DNA of 64,000 bases from Streptomyces albiflavescens (GTDB lineage Bacteria > Actinomycetota > Actinomycetes > Streptomycetales > Streptomycetaceae): assembly GCF_014645835.1 (NCBI RefSeq), contig NZ_BMMM01000001.1, positions 607,962 to 671,961 on the forward strand. The letters run 5' to 3'. Below, one piece after another: positions 43,101 to 52,382 of this stretch. Each line of letters opens with the position of its first letter. Position 1 is the stretch's first letter. A model generated the notes under the pieces. That model saw only the letters and a program-made list of their open reading frames with translations. It was not told the DNA's origin and made no database searches. A program made the position numbers and the translations under genes.

Positions 43101-43475
43101 GCGCGCGGCGGCCACCGCGCGCGCCTTGTTCCCGGTCAGCTCAAGGGTTTCCGCGCTCGGCCCGACGAACGTGATGCCCGCCTCCTCGCACGCGCGCGCC
43201 AGATCGGGGTTCTCGGACAGGAACCCGTAGCCCGGGTACACGGCGTCCGCATCGGCCCGACGCGCCGCACGGACGATCTCCTCGACGGAGAGGTAGGCCC
43301 GCACCGGGTGCCCCGGCTGACCGATCTCGTACGCTTCGTCGGCCTTCAGCCGGTGCAGCGAATTGCGGTCCTCGTGCGGGAAGACGGCGACGGTTCGCGC
43401 GCCCAGCTCATAGCCTGCGCGGAACGCGCGAATCGCGATCTCACCACGGTTGGCGACCAGCACCTTGCGGAACAT
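40101..43475 (-). CDS. pyc: Pyruvate carboxylase
   Basis: 1,124 residues, the full family length. The ATG at 43475 (MFRKVLVANRGEIAIR) has AAGGGA 7 bases upstream; the longer frame to 43553 is not used. Domains: biotin carboxylase 1-450 (GGGGRGMRRVED, FIEMNPRIQVEHTVTEEV), carboxyltransferase about 530-800 (DTTFRDAHQSLLATRVRTKD, ECWGGATYDVALRFL, VKDMAGLLRAPAA, VHVHTHDTAGG), and C-terminal biotin carrier with TIEAMKMEAAITAP. It converts pyruvate to oxaloacetate to refill the TCA cycle. It is separate from the fused acyl-CoA carboxylase at 19-22 kb. Confidence 0.97.
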   Translation of the reverse strand: MFRKVLVANRGEIAIRAFRAGYELGARTVAVFPHEDRNSLHRLKADEAYEIGQPGHPVRAYLSVEEIVRAARRADADAVYPGYGFLSENPDLARACEEAGITFVGPSAETLELTGNKARAVAAARAAGVPVLGSSAPSTDVDELVRAAEDIGFPVFVKAVAGGGGRGMRRVEDPALLRESIEAAAREAASAFGDPTVFLEKAVIEPRHIEVQILADGHGHVIHLFERDCSVQRRHQKVIELAPAPNLDPALRERICADAVRFARQIGYRNAGTVEFLVDRAGNHVFIEMNPRIQVEHTVTEEVTDVDLVQAQLRIAAGETLADLGLAQETVTVRGAALQCRITTEDPANGFRPDTGRISAYRSPGGSGIRLDGGTTHAGTEISAHFDSMLVKLTCRGRDFKTAIGRARRAVAEFRIRGVATNIPFLQAVLDDPDFQAGQVTTSFIEERPHLLTARHSADRGTKLLTYLADVTVNKPHGERPDLIDPTTKLPPVPTIEPPAGSRQRLAELGPEGFARWLRESPTIGITDTTFRDAHQSLLATRVRTKDMLAVAPVVARTLPQLLSLECWGGATYDVALRFLAEDPWERLAALREAVPNLCLQMLLRGRNTVGYTPYPTEVTDAFVQEAAATGIDIFRIFDALNDVEQMRPAIDAVRRTGTAVAEVALCYTADLSDPSERLYTLDYYLRLAEQIVAAGAHVLAVKDMAGLLRAPAAATLVSALRREFDLPVHVHTHDTAGGQLATYLAAIQAGADAVDGAVASMAGTTSQPSLSAIVAATDYSERPTGLDLKAVGDLEPYWESVRRVYAPFEAGLASPTGRVYHHEIPGGQLSNLRTQAIALGLGDRFEEIEAMYAAADRILGRLVKVTPSSKVVGDLALHLVGAGVTPEGFEATPDKFDIPDSVIGFLRGELGNPPGGWPEPFRTKALAGRTAPKPVQELTSEDRTGLVKERRTTLNRLLFPGPSRDFETHRQTFGDTSVLDSKDFFYGLRPAKEYAVDLEPGVRLLIELQAVGEADERGLRTVMSTLNGQLRPIQVRDTAAASDIPPTEKADRANPGHVAAPFAGVVTLAVAEGDEVAEGAVVATIEAMKMEAAITAPKAGKVSRLAINRIQQVEGGDLLVEIG

Positions 43476-43553
43476 GCACAATCCCTTCAGCCTGCCGGTG
43501 ACGAGGACCATGGTGTCGGTGACGACTCCGCCGCGCCATGTGAGCCGGGCCAC

Positions 43554-44342
43554 TCACCCGGTGGCGTTCCGCCACAGGCTCCAGGCGAGTCCCAGCCCCG
43601 CGAGGGCGATCGCAACCCGTAGTGGCGTCTCCGGCAGCCGTCGTACGACCGCAGGCCCCATCCAGGCGCCCACGAAGCAGCCGAGGCCGAGCGCGGCGGC
43701 GGCGCTCCAGTCGACCGGCGCGAGGAAGGCGTAGGCGACGGCCGCGGTGACGTTGGCGGCGCCGGTGGCGATGTTCTTGACGGCGTTGGTCACCGGCAGC
43801 GGCTCCGCCGCGGACAGGGAGAGCACGGCCAGCATCAGTACGCCTGCCGCGGCGCCGAAGTATCCGCCGTACAGACCGACCAGCAGAACCGCGCAGGCGA
43901 GCGGAATCCGCGGCACGGAGTCCGAGCCCGGGTTGAGCTTCGCGGTCAGGCGCCGCAGAGGTTCGCGCGCCAGGATCAGCACCGAGCCGAGGGCGATGAG
44001 CCACGGGACGACCAGTTCGAAGGCCGAGGACGGGGTACCGAGCAGCAGCGCCGCGCCCATCGCCCCGCCGAGCGCCGCCGTGACCGCGAGACGGACGAGC
44101 CGCCCGCGCTGCCCGCGCAGTTCCGCCCGGGATCCGGCGGCGCTTCCCACGGTGTTGGTGAAGAGGGCGACGGTGTTGGTGACGTTGGCCGCCACGGGCG
44201 GAAGGCCTGCGGCAAGCAGTGCGGGGTAGCTGAACAGCGAGGCCAGGCCCGCGACCGAACCGGCGAGCCCGGAGGCGACTCCTGCCGCGAGGAGCAACAA
44301 GGCCGCATCGAGTCCCGATTGACCGGCGATCAGTTCTTTCAC
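43554..44342 (-). CDS. TauE/SafE family anion exporter
   Basis: 262 residues. The GTG at 44342 (MKELIAGQSGLDA) is chosen because GAGGG lies about 6 bases before it. About eight membrane helices, with the duplicated family motif: GLAGSVAGLASLFSYPALLA plus ANVTNTVALFTNTVGS in the first half, and GGYFGAAAGVLMLAVL plus NAVKNIATGAANVTAAVAYA in the second. Family members export sulfite, sulfoacetate or other small organic anions. It lies 78 bases upstream of pyc on the same strand and may share its transcript; the substrate is unknown. Confidence 0.9.
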   Translation of the reverse strand: MKELIAGQSGLDAALLLLAAGVASGLAGSVAGLASLFSYPALLAAGLPPVAANVTNTVALFTNTVGSAAGSRAELRGQRGRLVRLAVTAALGGAMGAALLLGTPSSAFELVVPWLIALGSVLILAREPLRRLTAKLNPGSDSVPRIPLACAVLLVGLYGGYFGAAAGVLMLAVLSLSAAEPLPVTNAVKNIATGAANVTAAVAYAFLAPVDWSAAAALGLGCFVGAWMGPAVVRRLPETPLRVAIALAGLGLAWSLWRNATG

Positions 44343-44431
44343 GTGACCCTCTCGCTCCCGCACGACGCCGCCGTGCGCTGGAATACCCTGACTGGCGTTC
44401 TCTATTATGAACACCATCCACATAGGCAGAC

Positions 44432-44488
44432 AGGCGGGCTCAGCCGACGAACGGGGCGGGCTCAGCCGACGAACGGCCTCAGTCGACG
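44432..44488. repeat. Short direct repeats at the 3' end of the LacI gene
   Basis: GGCGGGCTCAGCCGACGAAC occurs twice (from 44432 and 44455), and a third degenerate copy (CTCAGTCGACGAACGG) contains the LacI stop codon. It looks like slippage duplication of the gene's own 3' end. Confidence 0.75.
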
Positions 44489-45525
44489 AACGGCAGGGGA
44501 GAGACCCCGGGCGGCATGTTGTACGGCGTCACCACCTGGATCGCCGAGGGCAGGGAGGGGCCGTCGTCCGGGAGCGCCTTGTGCGCCCGCATGACGGTCT
44601 GGCAGGCGCGCCGTACGTCCTGGCGCAGATCGTGGTGGAGGACCGCGGACAGACGGCGCTCGCGCAGCAGGCGGGTGTTGTCGTGGTCCAGGTCGTGGGC
44701 GATGAACACCGCGCACGTCCGGCCGAGGGCGTCGAAGGCGTCGAGGGTCGCGAGGTTGCCCCCTCCCATGGAGTAGACCGCGACGATGCCTTCGTCGCGC
44801 GCGAGAGCTTCGAGGACGAGGTCGCGCTGGGTGACGTCCAGACCGTCGCTGTCGGTGACCTCCACCAAGGATCGCTGGGGATGGGCGACGCGCATCGCGC
44901 CGCGAAAGCCCATATCGCGTTCCTCCTCGCCGCGGAAGGAACCTCGGCTGATGGTGGTGAGCACGTTGCCGGGCCGGTCGCCGAGCCACTGTCCGAGGAG
45001 GTAGGCGGCGGTGGCCCCGGCCGCACGGTTGTCGATCCCGACGTACGCCATGCGTGCGCTGCTCGGCAGATCGGTGACCAGGGTGACGACGGGGATGCCG
45101 GCCTCGACCAGCCGGCCGACGGCTGCGCCGATCTCCGGCAGGTCCGGCGCCTTGAGGATCACCCCTTGCGAACCGCGCTTGGCGATCTTGTCCAGGGTCG
45201 CGATCAGATCGGCGGAGGGGCCCGTCTCACGGAAGTGGAAGCGTGAGCGCACCACGGCGGGCCGCAAGGAGGGCAGTTCGGCCTCGAGCGCCTCGCGCAC
45301 CGCGGTCGAGAACCGCTGCGGCGCCTGCATCACGATATCGATCATGAAGGTGCGTCCACCGATGCGGACCTGGGTCCGCTGCCGATCCAAGTCCTTGATC
45401 GCCTGACGCACTTCGCGGATCGTGCTCTCCCGCACGCCTCCCCGGTCATTGAGGACCCGGTCGACGGTGGCCGCGCTCAGTCCGGCCTGACGGGCGATCT
45501 CCCTGATCGTGTAGGGGTGACGCAT
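44479..45525 (-). CDS. LacI-family transcriptional regulator
   Basis: 348 residues; GAGGT 5 bases before the ATG. N-terminal LacI helix-turn-helix YTIREIARQAGLSAATVDRV and LNDRGGVRE with the hinge helix, then a periplasmic-binding-protein-like sensor domain (residues about 60-340) with GVILKAPDLPEIGAAVGRLV, YVGIDNRAAGATAAYLLGQW and AVYSMGGGNLATLDAFDALG. The type-4 PBP sensor suggests a sugar, polyol or cyclitol ligand. It is divergent from the dioxygenase-SDR-Gfo/Idh operon and is its probable regulator. The 110-bp divergent region has no obvious perfect palindrome. Confidence 0.93.
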   Translation of the reverse strand: MRHPYTIREIARQAGLSAATVDRVLNDRGGVRESTIREVRQAIKDLDRQRTQVRIGGRTFMIDIVMQAPQRFSTAVREALEAELPSLRPAVVRSRFHFRETGPSADLIATLDKIAKRGSQGVILKAPDLPEIGAAVGRLVEAGIPVVTLVTDLPSSARMAYVGIDNRAAGATAAYLLGQWLGDRPGNVLTTISRGSFRGEEERDMGFRGAMRVAHPQRSLVEVTDSDGLDVTQRDLVLEALARDEGIVAVYSMGGGNLATLDAFDALGRTCAVFIAHDLDHDNTRLLRERRLSAVLHHDLRQDVRRACQTVMRAHKALPDDGPSLPSAIQVVTPYNMPPGVSPLPFVD

Positions 45526-45634
45526 CGCTGACCTCGAAAGATGATGATGGTTTTTTGATGTGTTTCTGCGGATTGAATGATGGGTTCGGGTTCATAAGAC
45601 TGACAGAAGGACAGGGACGGCGAAAGGACCCGGG

Positions 45635-46813
45635 ATGTCTCCCACACCTGCGGGATCACGGACTTGGCTGACCGAGGCGGACTGCGATCCGGACACGTTC
45701 CGTTCGCTCGTCGCCCAGCGCACCGATGCCGACGACTACCCCTCGGCCGAGCGGGTCGAGCAGAACGTTCTGCTCTACGACAGCGACCGGCTCCGCACCC
45801 TCGCGGTCACCCCCGAGGGCCGTCGGGCCCTGCAGGAAGAACTGGTGCGGGCTCTGCTGGACGGCCCCGGCATCGTGGTTCTCCAGCGGGCGTTCGCCGA
45901 CGCGGCCGTCGTGGACCGGGCATCCGACACCTTCAACGCCCTGATCGAGGAGGAGCGTGCCACGGGCGCCGCCCACGGTGACCACTTCGCCAAGCCGGGC
46001 GCCAACGACCGCGTGTGGAACGCTCTGGACAAGGTGGCCGTGCGCGCGCCGGAGGTGTTCGCCGACTACTACGCCAACGACATGCTGGCGCTGGTCTCCG
46101 AGGCCTGGCTCGGCCCTGGGTACCAGGTGACCTCGCAGGTCAACGTGGTCAACCCGGGCGGCGCCGCGCAGAGCGCGCACCGCGACTACCACCTCGGGTT
46201 CCTCTCTCAGGAGCAGGCGGCGGCGTATCCCGCCCATGTGCACCGGCTCTCACCGGTGCTGACCCTCCAAGGTGCGGTGGCGCACTGCGACATGTCCGTC
46301 GAGTCGGGCCCGACGCTGTATCTGCCGCACTCCCAGAAGTACGAACCGGGCTATCTGGCCTGGCGGCTCCCCGCATTCGTCACGTACTTCGACGAGCACC
46401 ACGTCCAACTCCCCCTGGAAAAGGGCGACGCGGTCTTCTTCAACCCGGCGCTCTTCCATGCCGCCGGACACAACCGCTCGACCGGCATCAAGCGCATGGC
46501 GAATCTGCTGCAGATCTCCTCCGCCTTCGGCCGCGCCATGGAGAGTGTCGACCGCGACGCGGTGGCGAACGCACTGTTCCCGGTGCTGCTGCGCCGCAAG
46601 GCCGAAGGGGCCCCCGAGGACTGGCTGCGCCGCGTGGTCGCGGCCACCGCCGAGGGCTACCCCTTCCCGACCAACCTGGACCTCGACCCTCCGGTCGACG
46701 GTCTCGCACCACCTGCCCAGGCGGACACCGTCTGGCAGGCCGTCACCGAGGGCTGGGCCCCGAAGCAACTGCGCCAAGCACTGCGGGCCGCCGCCAAGCG
46801 CCGGCAGAACTGA
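45635..46813 (+). CDS. Phytanoyl-CoA dioxygenase family (PhyH) Fe(II)/2-oxoglutarate oxygenase
   Basis: 392 residues; GAAAGGA 7 bases before the ATG. Jelly-roll dioxygenase with the iron triad: AHRDYH supplies His and Asp, and the distal His lies in FFNPALFHAAGHNRSTGIKR, whose Arg can bind 2-oxoglutarate. LLDGPGIVVLQRAFADAAVV opens the fold. Such enzymes hydroxylate small molecules. It is the first gene of an operon with an SDR, a Gfo/Idh dehydrogenase and a broken Rieske oxygenase, so it probably starts an oxidative catabolic route for a hydroxylated or cyclitol-like substrate; that is inference. Confidence 0.88.
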   Translation: MSPTPAGSRTWLTEADCDPDTFRSLVAQRTDADDYPSAERVEQNVLLYDSDRLRTLAVTPEGRRALQEELVRALLDGPGIVVLQRAFADAAVVDRASDTFNALIEEERATGAAHGDHFAKPGANDRVWNALDKVAVRAPEVFADYYANDMLALVSEAWLGPGYQVTSQVNVVNPGGAAQSAHRDYHLGFLSQEQAAAYPAHVHRLSPVLTLQGAVAHCDMSVESGPTLYLPHSQKYEPGYLAWRLPAFVTYFDEHHVQLPLEKGDAVFFNPALFHAAGHNRSTGIKRMANLLQISSAFGRAMESVDRDAVANALFPVLLRRKAEGAPEDWLRRVVAATAEGYPFPTNLDLDPPVDGLAPPAQADTVWQAVTEGWAPKQLRQALRAAAKRRQN

Positions 46814-46829
46814 AGGAGACACAGCACTC

Positions 46830-47591
46830 ATGGGACTGCTCGAGGACAAGGTCCTCCTCGTCAACGGCGGCAGCCAGGGCGTGGGCGCGGGCATCGTCAG
46901 GGCGGCCGTACGGGAGGGCGCGACCGTCGCCTTCACCGGACGCCGGGCCGAGCCCGGTGAGAGGCTCGCGGCGGACGCGGGCGCCCACTTCGTCCGCGCG
47001 GACCTCGCCGACCCCGCGCAGGCGCGTGACAGCGTCGTACGGACCGTGGACGCGCTCGGTCGCATCGACTGCCTCGTCAACGCGGCAGGGCTGACCTCGC
47101 GCGGCACACTCCTCGACACCACGCCGGAGCTGTTCGACGCGCACATCGCGGTCAACCTGCGGGCACCGTTCTTCGCGATGCAGGAGACCGTGCGGCACCT
47201 GGTGGACCGCAAGGCGCCGGGCACCATCGTCAACATCATCACCTCCTCCGAACACGGCGGGCAGCCGTTCCTCGCCCCGTACGTCGCCGCCAAGGCCGGA
47301 CTCGCCGGACTGACCCGCAACGCCGCGCACGCACACCGCTGGGACCGCATCCGGATCAACGGGGTCAACATCGGCTGGACCGACACGGAGGGCGAGGACG
47401 CCACGCAGCGCGCCTTCCACGGCGCGGGCGACGACTGGCGCGAGCGGGCCGCCGCGGCTCAGCCCATGGGCAGGCTCGGACAGGTCGACGAGATCGCCGA
47501 CTTCGTCGTCTTCCTGCTCTCGGATCGCAGCGGAGTGGTGACCGGCTCGGTCATCGACTGGGACCAGATCGTCCTCGGCGGACTCGACTGA
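46830..47591 (+). CDS. Short-chain dehydrogenase/reductase
   Basis: 253 residues from ATG 46830 with GAAGGAGA about 10 bases upstream. Classical SDR: NAD(P) motif VLLVNGGSQGVGAGIVRAAV (TGxxxGxG with Asn for Thr), CLVNAAG, catalytic Ser in NIITSSEHGG, and Tyr-x3-Lys in APYVAAKAGLAGLTRNAA. The C-terminal MGRLGQVDEIADFVVFLLSD and SGVVTGSVIDWDQ are standard. It follows the dioxygenase after 16 bases and should oxidise a secondary alcohol in the same route. Confidence 0.93.
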   Translation: MGLLEDKVLLVNGGSQGVGAGIVRAAVREGATVAFTGRRAEPGERLAADAGAHFVRADLADPAQARDSVVRTVDALGRIDCLVNAAGLTSRGTLLDTTPELFDAHIAVNLRAPFFAMQETVRHLVDRKAPGTIVNIITSSEHGGQPFLAPYVAAKAGLAGLTRNAAHAHRWDRIRINGVNIGWTDTEGEDATQRAFHGAGDDWRERAAAAQPMGRLGQVDEIADFVVFLLSDRSGVVTGSVIDWDQIVLGGLD

Positions 47592-47624
47592 GCCCCTCCG
47601 AGGGGCTGAAGGAGCAGGATTCTC

Positions 47625-48629
47625 ATGCGCTTGGGCATCATGGGGCTGGGCCGGATCGGCGCGTTCCACACGGAAACCCTCGCCGGGCTGGACGCGGTGG
47701 ACTCCCTGGTGGTCACCGACCCGATGGCCGCGGCCGCCGCCTCGGCCGCCGAGCGGTTCGGAGCCACCGCGGTGGGCTCCCCCGAGGCCGTGTTCGCGGC
47801 CGGCGTCGACGGCGTCGTGATCGCCGCCGCCACCGACGCGCACCCGGAGTTGATCCTCGCCGCGGTCAAGGCCGGCGTCCCGGTCTTCTGCGAGAAACCC
47901 GTGGCCCGCGGCATCGCGGAAAACCTGGAGGTACTGCGCGCCGTTCGGGACAGCGGCGTCGAGGTGCACATCGGCTACAACCGGCGCTTCGACGCGGGCT
48001 GCGTCGCCGCACGCGAGGCAGTGGTCAGCGGCGAGCTCGGCACACTGCACACCGTACGGTCCACCACGCTGGACCCCGCGCCGCCACCCGAGGCCTATGT
48101 GGCGGTGTCCGGCGGCATCTTCCGGGACTGCTCGGTGCACGACTTCGACATCGTTCGCTGGGTGACGGGGCGCGAGGTCGTCGAGGTGTACGCGACCGGC
48201 GGCAATCGCGGTGCCGAGTACATCGCGGCCGCGGGCGACGTCGACACCGCCTCCGCACTCCTCACGCTCGACGACGGCACCATCGCCGTTGTCTCCAACT
48301 CCCGGCACAACGCCCGCGGTTACGACGTACGCCTGGAACTGCACGGCATGCGGGACAGCATCGCCGTCGGTCTGGAGGACCAGCTGCCGCTGCGCTCCGT
48401 CGAGCCGGGCACGACCTTCCCGGCGGGCCCCCCGCACCACTTCTTCATGGACCGCTTCGCCGCCGCCTACCGCGCCGAACTCACCGCGTTCACCGAGGTC
48501 GTGGCCGGCACACGCCCCTCTCCCTGCACGGTGGCGGACGCCGTCGAGGCGAGCCGGATCGCCGAGGCGTGCACGCTGTCGCTGGCCGAGCACCGTCCCG
48601 TTCGCCTGGAGGAGGTGCGCACCGTGTGA
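47625..48629 (+). CDS. Gfo/Idh/MocA family oxidoreductase (inositol 2-dehydrogenase-like)
   Basis: 334 residues. The N-terminal Rossmann domain GIMGLGRIGAFHTETLAG is followed by VPVFCEKPVARGIAENL (the EKP motif Lys is catalytic) and HIGYNRRFDAG. The C-terminal alpha/beta domain has GGIFRDCSVHDFDIVRWVTG with the conserved Asp and His of the active site, and HNARGYDVRLELHGMRDS. It resembles myo-inositol and scyllo-inositol dehydrogenases, consistent with polyol or cyclitol use. The stop overlaps the start of the Rieske remnant (GTGA). Confidence 0.92.
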   Translation: MRLGIMGLGRIGAFHTETLAGLDAVDSLVVTDPMAAAAASAAERFGATAVGSPEAVFAAGVDGVVIAAATDAHPELILAAVKAGVPVFCEKPVARGIAENLEVLRAVRDSGVEVHIGYNRRFDAGCVAAREAVVSGELGTLHTVRSTTLDPAPPPEAYVAVSGGIFRDCSVHDFDIVRWVTGREVVEVYATGGNRGAEYIAAAGDVDTASALLTLDDGTIAVVSNSRHNARGYDVRLELHGMRDSIAVGLEDQLPLRSVEPGTTFPAGPPHHFFMDRFAAAYRAELTAFTEVVAGTRPSPCTVADAVEASRIAEACTLSLAEHRPVRLEEVRTV

Positions 48630-48865
48630 CGGACGAGCCCCGCACATCGGCGTACGGGGCGCGGACCGGATCGCCGAACGGTCAGGAGGCCGACGGCTCC
48701 TCGCCTGCCGTCGTCCCCTCGCACTTCGTCGCCCCGGGCGCGATGCGCAAGGTGACCGCGCTCGGCGAGCAGTGGCTGCTCTTCCGCCGCTCCGACGGCG
48801 GCCCGTCGATGCTCGCCGACCGCTGCCCGCACCGTGGCGCGCCCCTGTCCCTCGGCAAGCCTGCG
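48626..48865 (+). pseudogene. Truncated Rieske [2Fe-2S] oxygenase gene
   Basis: The GTG overlaps the Gfo/Idh stop and has GGAGGAGG upstream, so it was a true operon member. The first 80 codons give a normal Rieske N-terminus: VVPSHFVAPGAMRKVTALGE, QWLLFRRSDGGPSMLADRCP and HRGAPLSLGK, with the first CxH cluster pair. The second C-x2-H pair and the catalytic domain are missing. After a frame change, bases about 48863-48925 read LRRLYRAQAEAQASKGRPSP, which looks like the C-terminal tail of such an oxygenase. An internal deletion of roughly a kilobase with a frameshift is the simplest explanation. The original frame stays open to 49114 through unrelated sequence. Confidence 0.7.
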
Positions 48866-48924
48866 CCGCCTCTACCGGGCGCAGGCCGAAGCGCAGGCGT
48901 CCAAGGGACGACCGTCCCCCGTCC

Positions 48925-48960
48925 GTGCTGTCAGTGCTGTCAGTGCTGTCAGTGCTGTCA
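48925..48960. repeat. Four tandem copies of a 9-bp unit
   Basis: GTGCTGTCA repeated four times, followed by a partial GTGCA. The last unit contains the stop codon of the minus-strand membrane gene. Tandem 9-mers often arise by slippage; the unit lies at the decayed end of the Rieske gene. Confidence 0.85.
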
Positions 48961-49692
48961 GTGCAGGATGTTGACCGCCCGGGCGACCACCAGGACCACG
49001 GTCACCAGGGAGACCGAGGACTGCAGCATCATCAGCATCTTGGCCCAGCGCGACAGCGGCATCACGTCGGTCGGGCTGAACGCGGTGGAGTTGGTGAACG
49101 ACAGATACAGGTAGTCCAGGAACGCCGGCTCCCAGTCCGGCGGCGCGGCCTCCGGGCTCTGCATCTGTACGAAGAGGAAGTCGGCGTACTGGTGGTGACC
49201 GCGGGCCCGCGCCATGGGGCCGCCGCGGTCCCACTCCCAGTACCACAGGGCGAACACGATGACGTTCGTCAGCCAGATGCCGCCGCCGGTCAGCAGCAGC
49301 GGCCCGGCGTCCTTCCCCTCGGTGCCGTTCACCAGGCCCGCCACCAGCTGGACCGCCGCCCAGCCGTTGGCCAGGCTGATCACACAGATCAGGGCCAGGC
49401 CCAGCAACCGAAGCCACCGGGTCCGCGGCTCCACCCGCCGGGGGTTCGCGGCGATCAGGCCGGCCAGCAGCACCAACTCCAGGACCGGCAGCACCCAGTA
49501 CGGCTGGAGGGTGAGCCGGTGCGGCAGCATCAGCTGGAGAGCCACCGCCACCAGAATCACGGCGGTCACCGCCCAACGCGGCTCACCCCGCGTCGCCCGG
49601 CGCCACGCGGGCACCACCTCGCGCTCGCCGTCCGCCAGCATCCGCTCGATCCTGCTCAGTCGGCTCTCCGCGTCGCCCATACCCTCGGTCAT
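48958..49692 (-). CDS. Integral membrane protein with ion-channel-like C-terminus
   Basis: 244 residues. A soluble helical N-terminus of about 35 residues is followed by about five membrane helices (approximately 40-56, 67-82, 93-118, 131-150, 205-240). Between the last two, WEPAFLDYLYLSFTNSTAFS and PTDVMPLSRWAKMLMMLQS resemble the pore-helix and exit region of DUF1345 and two-TM channel proteins (SFTNSTAFSPTDV where K+ channels have a TVGYGD filter). The filter sequence itself is absent, so potassium selectivity is not supported. An ATG at 49680 is an alternative start. Its 3' end lies in the 9-bp tandem repeat. Confidence 0.75.
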   Translation of the reverse strand: MTEGMGDAESRLSRIERMLADGEREVVPAWRRATRGEPRWAVTAVILVAVALQLMLPHRLTLQPYWVLPVLELVLLAGLIAANPRRVEPRTRWLRLLGLALICVISLANGWAAVQLVAGLVNGTEGKDAGPLLLTGGGIWLTNVIVFALWYWEWDRGGPMARARGHHQYADFLFVQMQSPEAAPPDWEPAFLDYLYLSFTNSTAFSPTDVMPLSRWAKMLMMLQSSVSLVTVVLVVARAVNILH

Positions 49693-49711
49693 GGCGACGA
49701 TTGTCCGCCGG

Positions 49712-51112
<1,401 letters not shown>

Positions 51113-51293
51113 GACGGCCAGCCTAGTACCCCGGCCGAATTCGGCGATCTTGCAGGTCGCGGACGGCGGCCTGTGGGTCCGCTTCAAGCAGCGGACGCCC
51201 AGGAAGTGGGCGGGGCCGGTGCGGTCGTGGCCCGGCGGCGGGGAAACGTGGTCGCTGCCCCGTCTCCCCGCCCTCTCCTGGGCCGGACGGGTG

Positions 51294-52382
51294 TCAGCAG
51301 ATCCTCGGCAGTTGCTCCCCGATCGGCATGTCGACCACCCGGGTTCCGCCCAGCCCGGTGCGGGCCACCACCATGCCCGGATGGGCCTCGACCACCTCGC
51401 CGATGATCCTGGATTCGGTACCCAGCGGATGCGCCCGCATCGCGTCCAGTACGGCGTCGGCGTGGTCGCGTGGGACGAAGGCCACCAACTTTCCCTCGTT
51501 GGCGACGTACATGGGGTCCAGGCCGAGCACGGCGCAGGCGTTGGCGACAGCGGGCGGGACCGGGACGTCGCGTTCCCGGATGACGACGCCGGTGCCGGAG
51601 GCCGCCGCGATCTCGTTGAGCGAGGCCGCCAGCCCACCCCGCGTCGGGTCGCGCAGTACGTGCAGGTCCGGGGTGACGCCGAGCATGGCTTCGACCAGAC
51701 CGCCGAGCGCCGCGCAGTCGCTCTCGATCTCCACTCCGAATTCCAGGCCCTCGCGGACGCTCATGATCGCCACGCCGTGCACGCCGATCGCGCCGCTGAC
51801 CATCACGACATCGCCCGGAACGACCCGCTGCGGGCGCAGATCGACGCCCGCCGGGATGAGCCCGATGCCAGCCGTGTTGATGAAGATCCCGTCGCCGTGA
51901 CCGGCTTCCACGACCTTCGTGTCTCCCGTCGCCACCTCGACACCCGCGGCCCGGGCCGCCGCACCGAGCGCCTCGGCCACGCGGGCGACGGTCTCCATCT
52001 CGACGCCCTCCTCCAGGATGAAGCCGCAGGAGAGGTAGGCGGCGCGGGCACCGCTCATGGCGAGATCGTTGACGGTCCCGTTGACGGCGAGGTCGCCGAT
52101 GCTGCCGCCGGGGAAGAACAACGGCCGCACCACGAACGAGTCGGTGGAGAAGGCCATGCGGACACCGCCCAGCGACAGCGCCGCGGCATCTCCCAGCTGG
52201 CCGAGCACCTCTCCGCCGAAAGCGGGCGCGAAGACGTGCTCGACCAGTTCGGCGGAGAGCGCCCCGCCCCCGCCGTGGCCCATGACGACACGGGACTGGT
52301 CGCGCAGCGGAGCCGGGCAGGTCCAGGCCGCCACGTCGAGTACCGGCGTACGGAGGCCGGTGGTTTCTGTCGTCTCAGACAA
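51294..52382 (-). CDS. hypE: Hydrogenase maturation protein HypE
   Basis: 362 residues from a TTG at 52382, which overlaps the HypD stop and has GGGAGG 9 bases upstream. HypE receives a carbamoyl group from HypF on its C-terminal Cys and dehydrates it to thiocyanate, the source of the iron-bound cyanide. Seen: [75 protein letters not shown], and the required C-terminal PRIC. PurM-like ATP-binding fold of normal length. It is the last gene of the hyp series. Confidence 0.96.
   Translation of the reverse strand: MSETTETTGLRTPVLDVAAWTCPAPLRDQSRVVMGHGGGGALSAELVEHVFAPAFGGEVLGQLGDAAALSLGGVRMAFSTDSFVVRPLFFPGGSIGDLAVNGTVNDLAMSGARAAYLSCGFILEEGVEMETVARVAEALGAAARAAGVEVATGDTKVVEAGHGDGIFINTAGIGLIPAGVDLRPQRVVPGDVVMVSGAIGVHGVAIMSVREGLEFGVEIESDCAALGGLVEAMLGVTPDLHVLRDPTRGGLAASLNEIAAASGTGVVIRERDVPVPPAVANACAVLGLDPMYVANEGKLVAFVPRDHADAVLDAMRAHPLGTESRIIGEVVEAHPGMVVARTGLGGTRVVDMPIGEQLPRIC

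Noticed and set aside
40026..43622. 1,198-codon open frame on the plus strand
   Set aside because: It is the antisense shadow of pyruvate carboxylase; composition is Arg/Gly/His-rich with no family motif, and long open antisense frames are expected in this GC-rich coding style.
48925..48960. Possible CRISPR-like array
   Set aside because: Units are 9 bp and directly adjacent, with no spacers.
48925..48963. Repeated TGTCAGTG words resembling the PafBC -35 motif
   Set aside because: They come from the 9-bp tandem repeat; none is followed at 8 bases by a TAnnnT-like -10 next to a gene start.
51113..51293. Possible gene between lpdA and hypE
   Set aside because: A plus-strand stretch reads [20 protein letters not shown] and onward with protein-like composition, but it has no start, no ribosome site and no family match.
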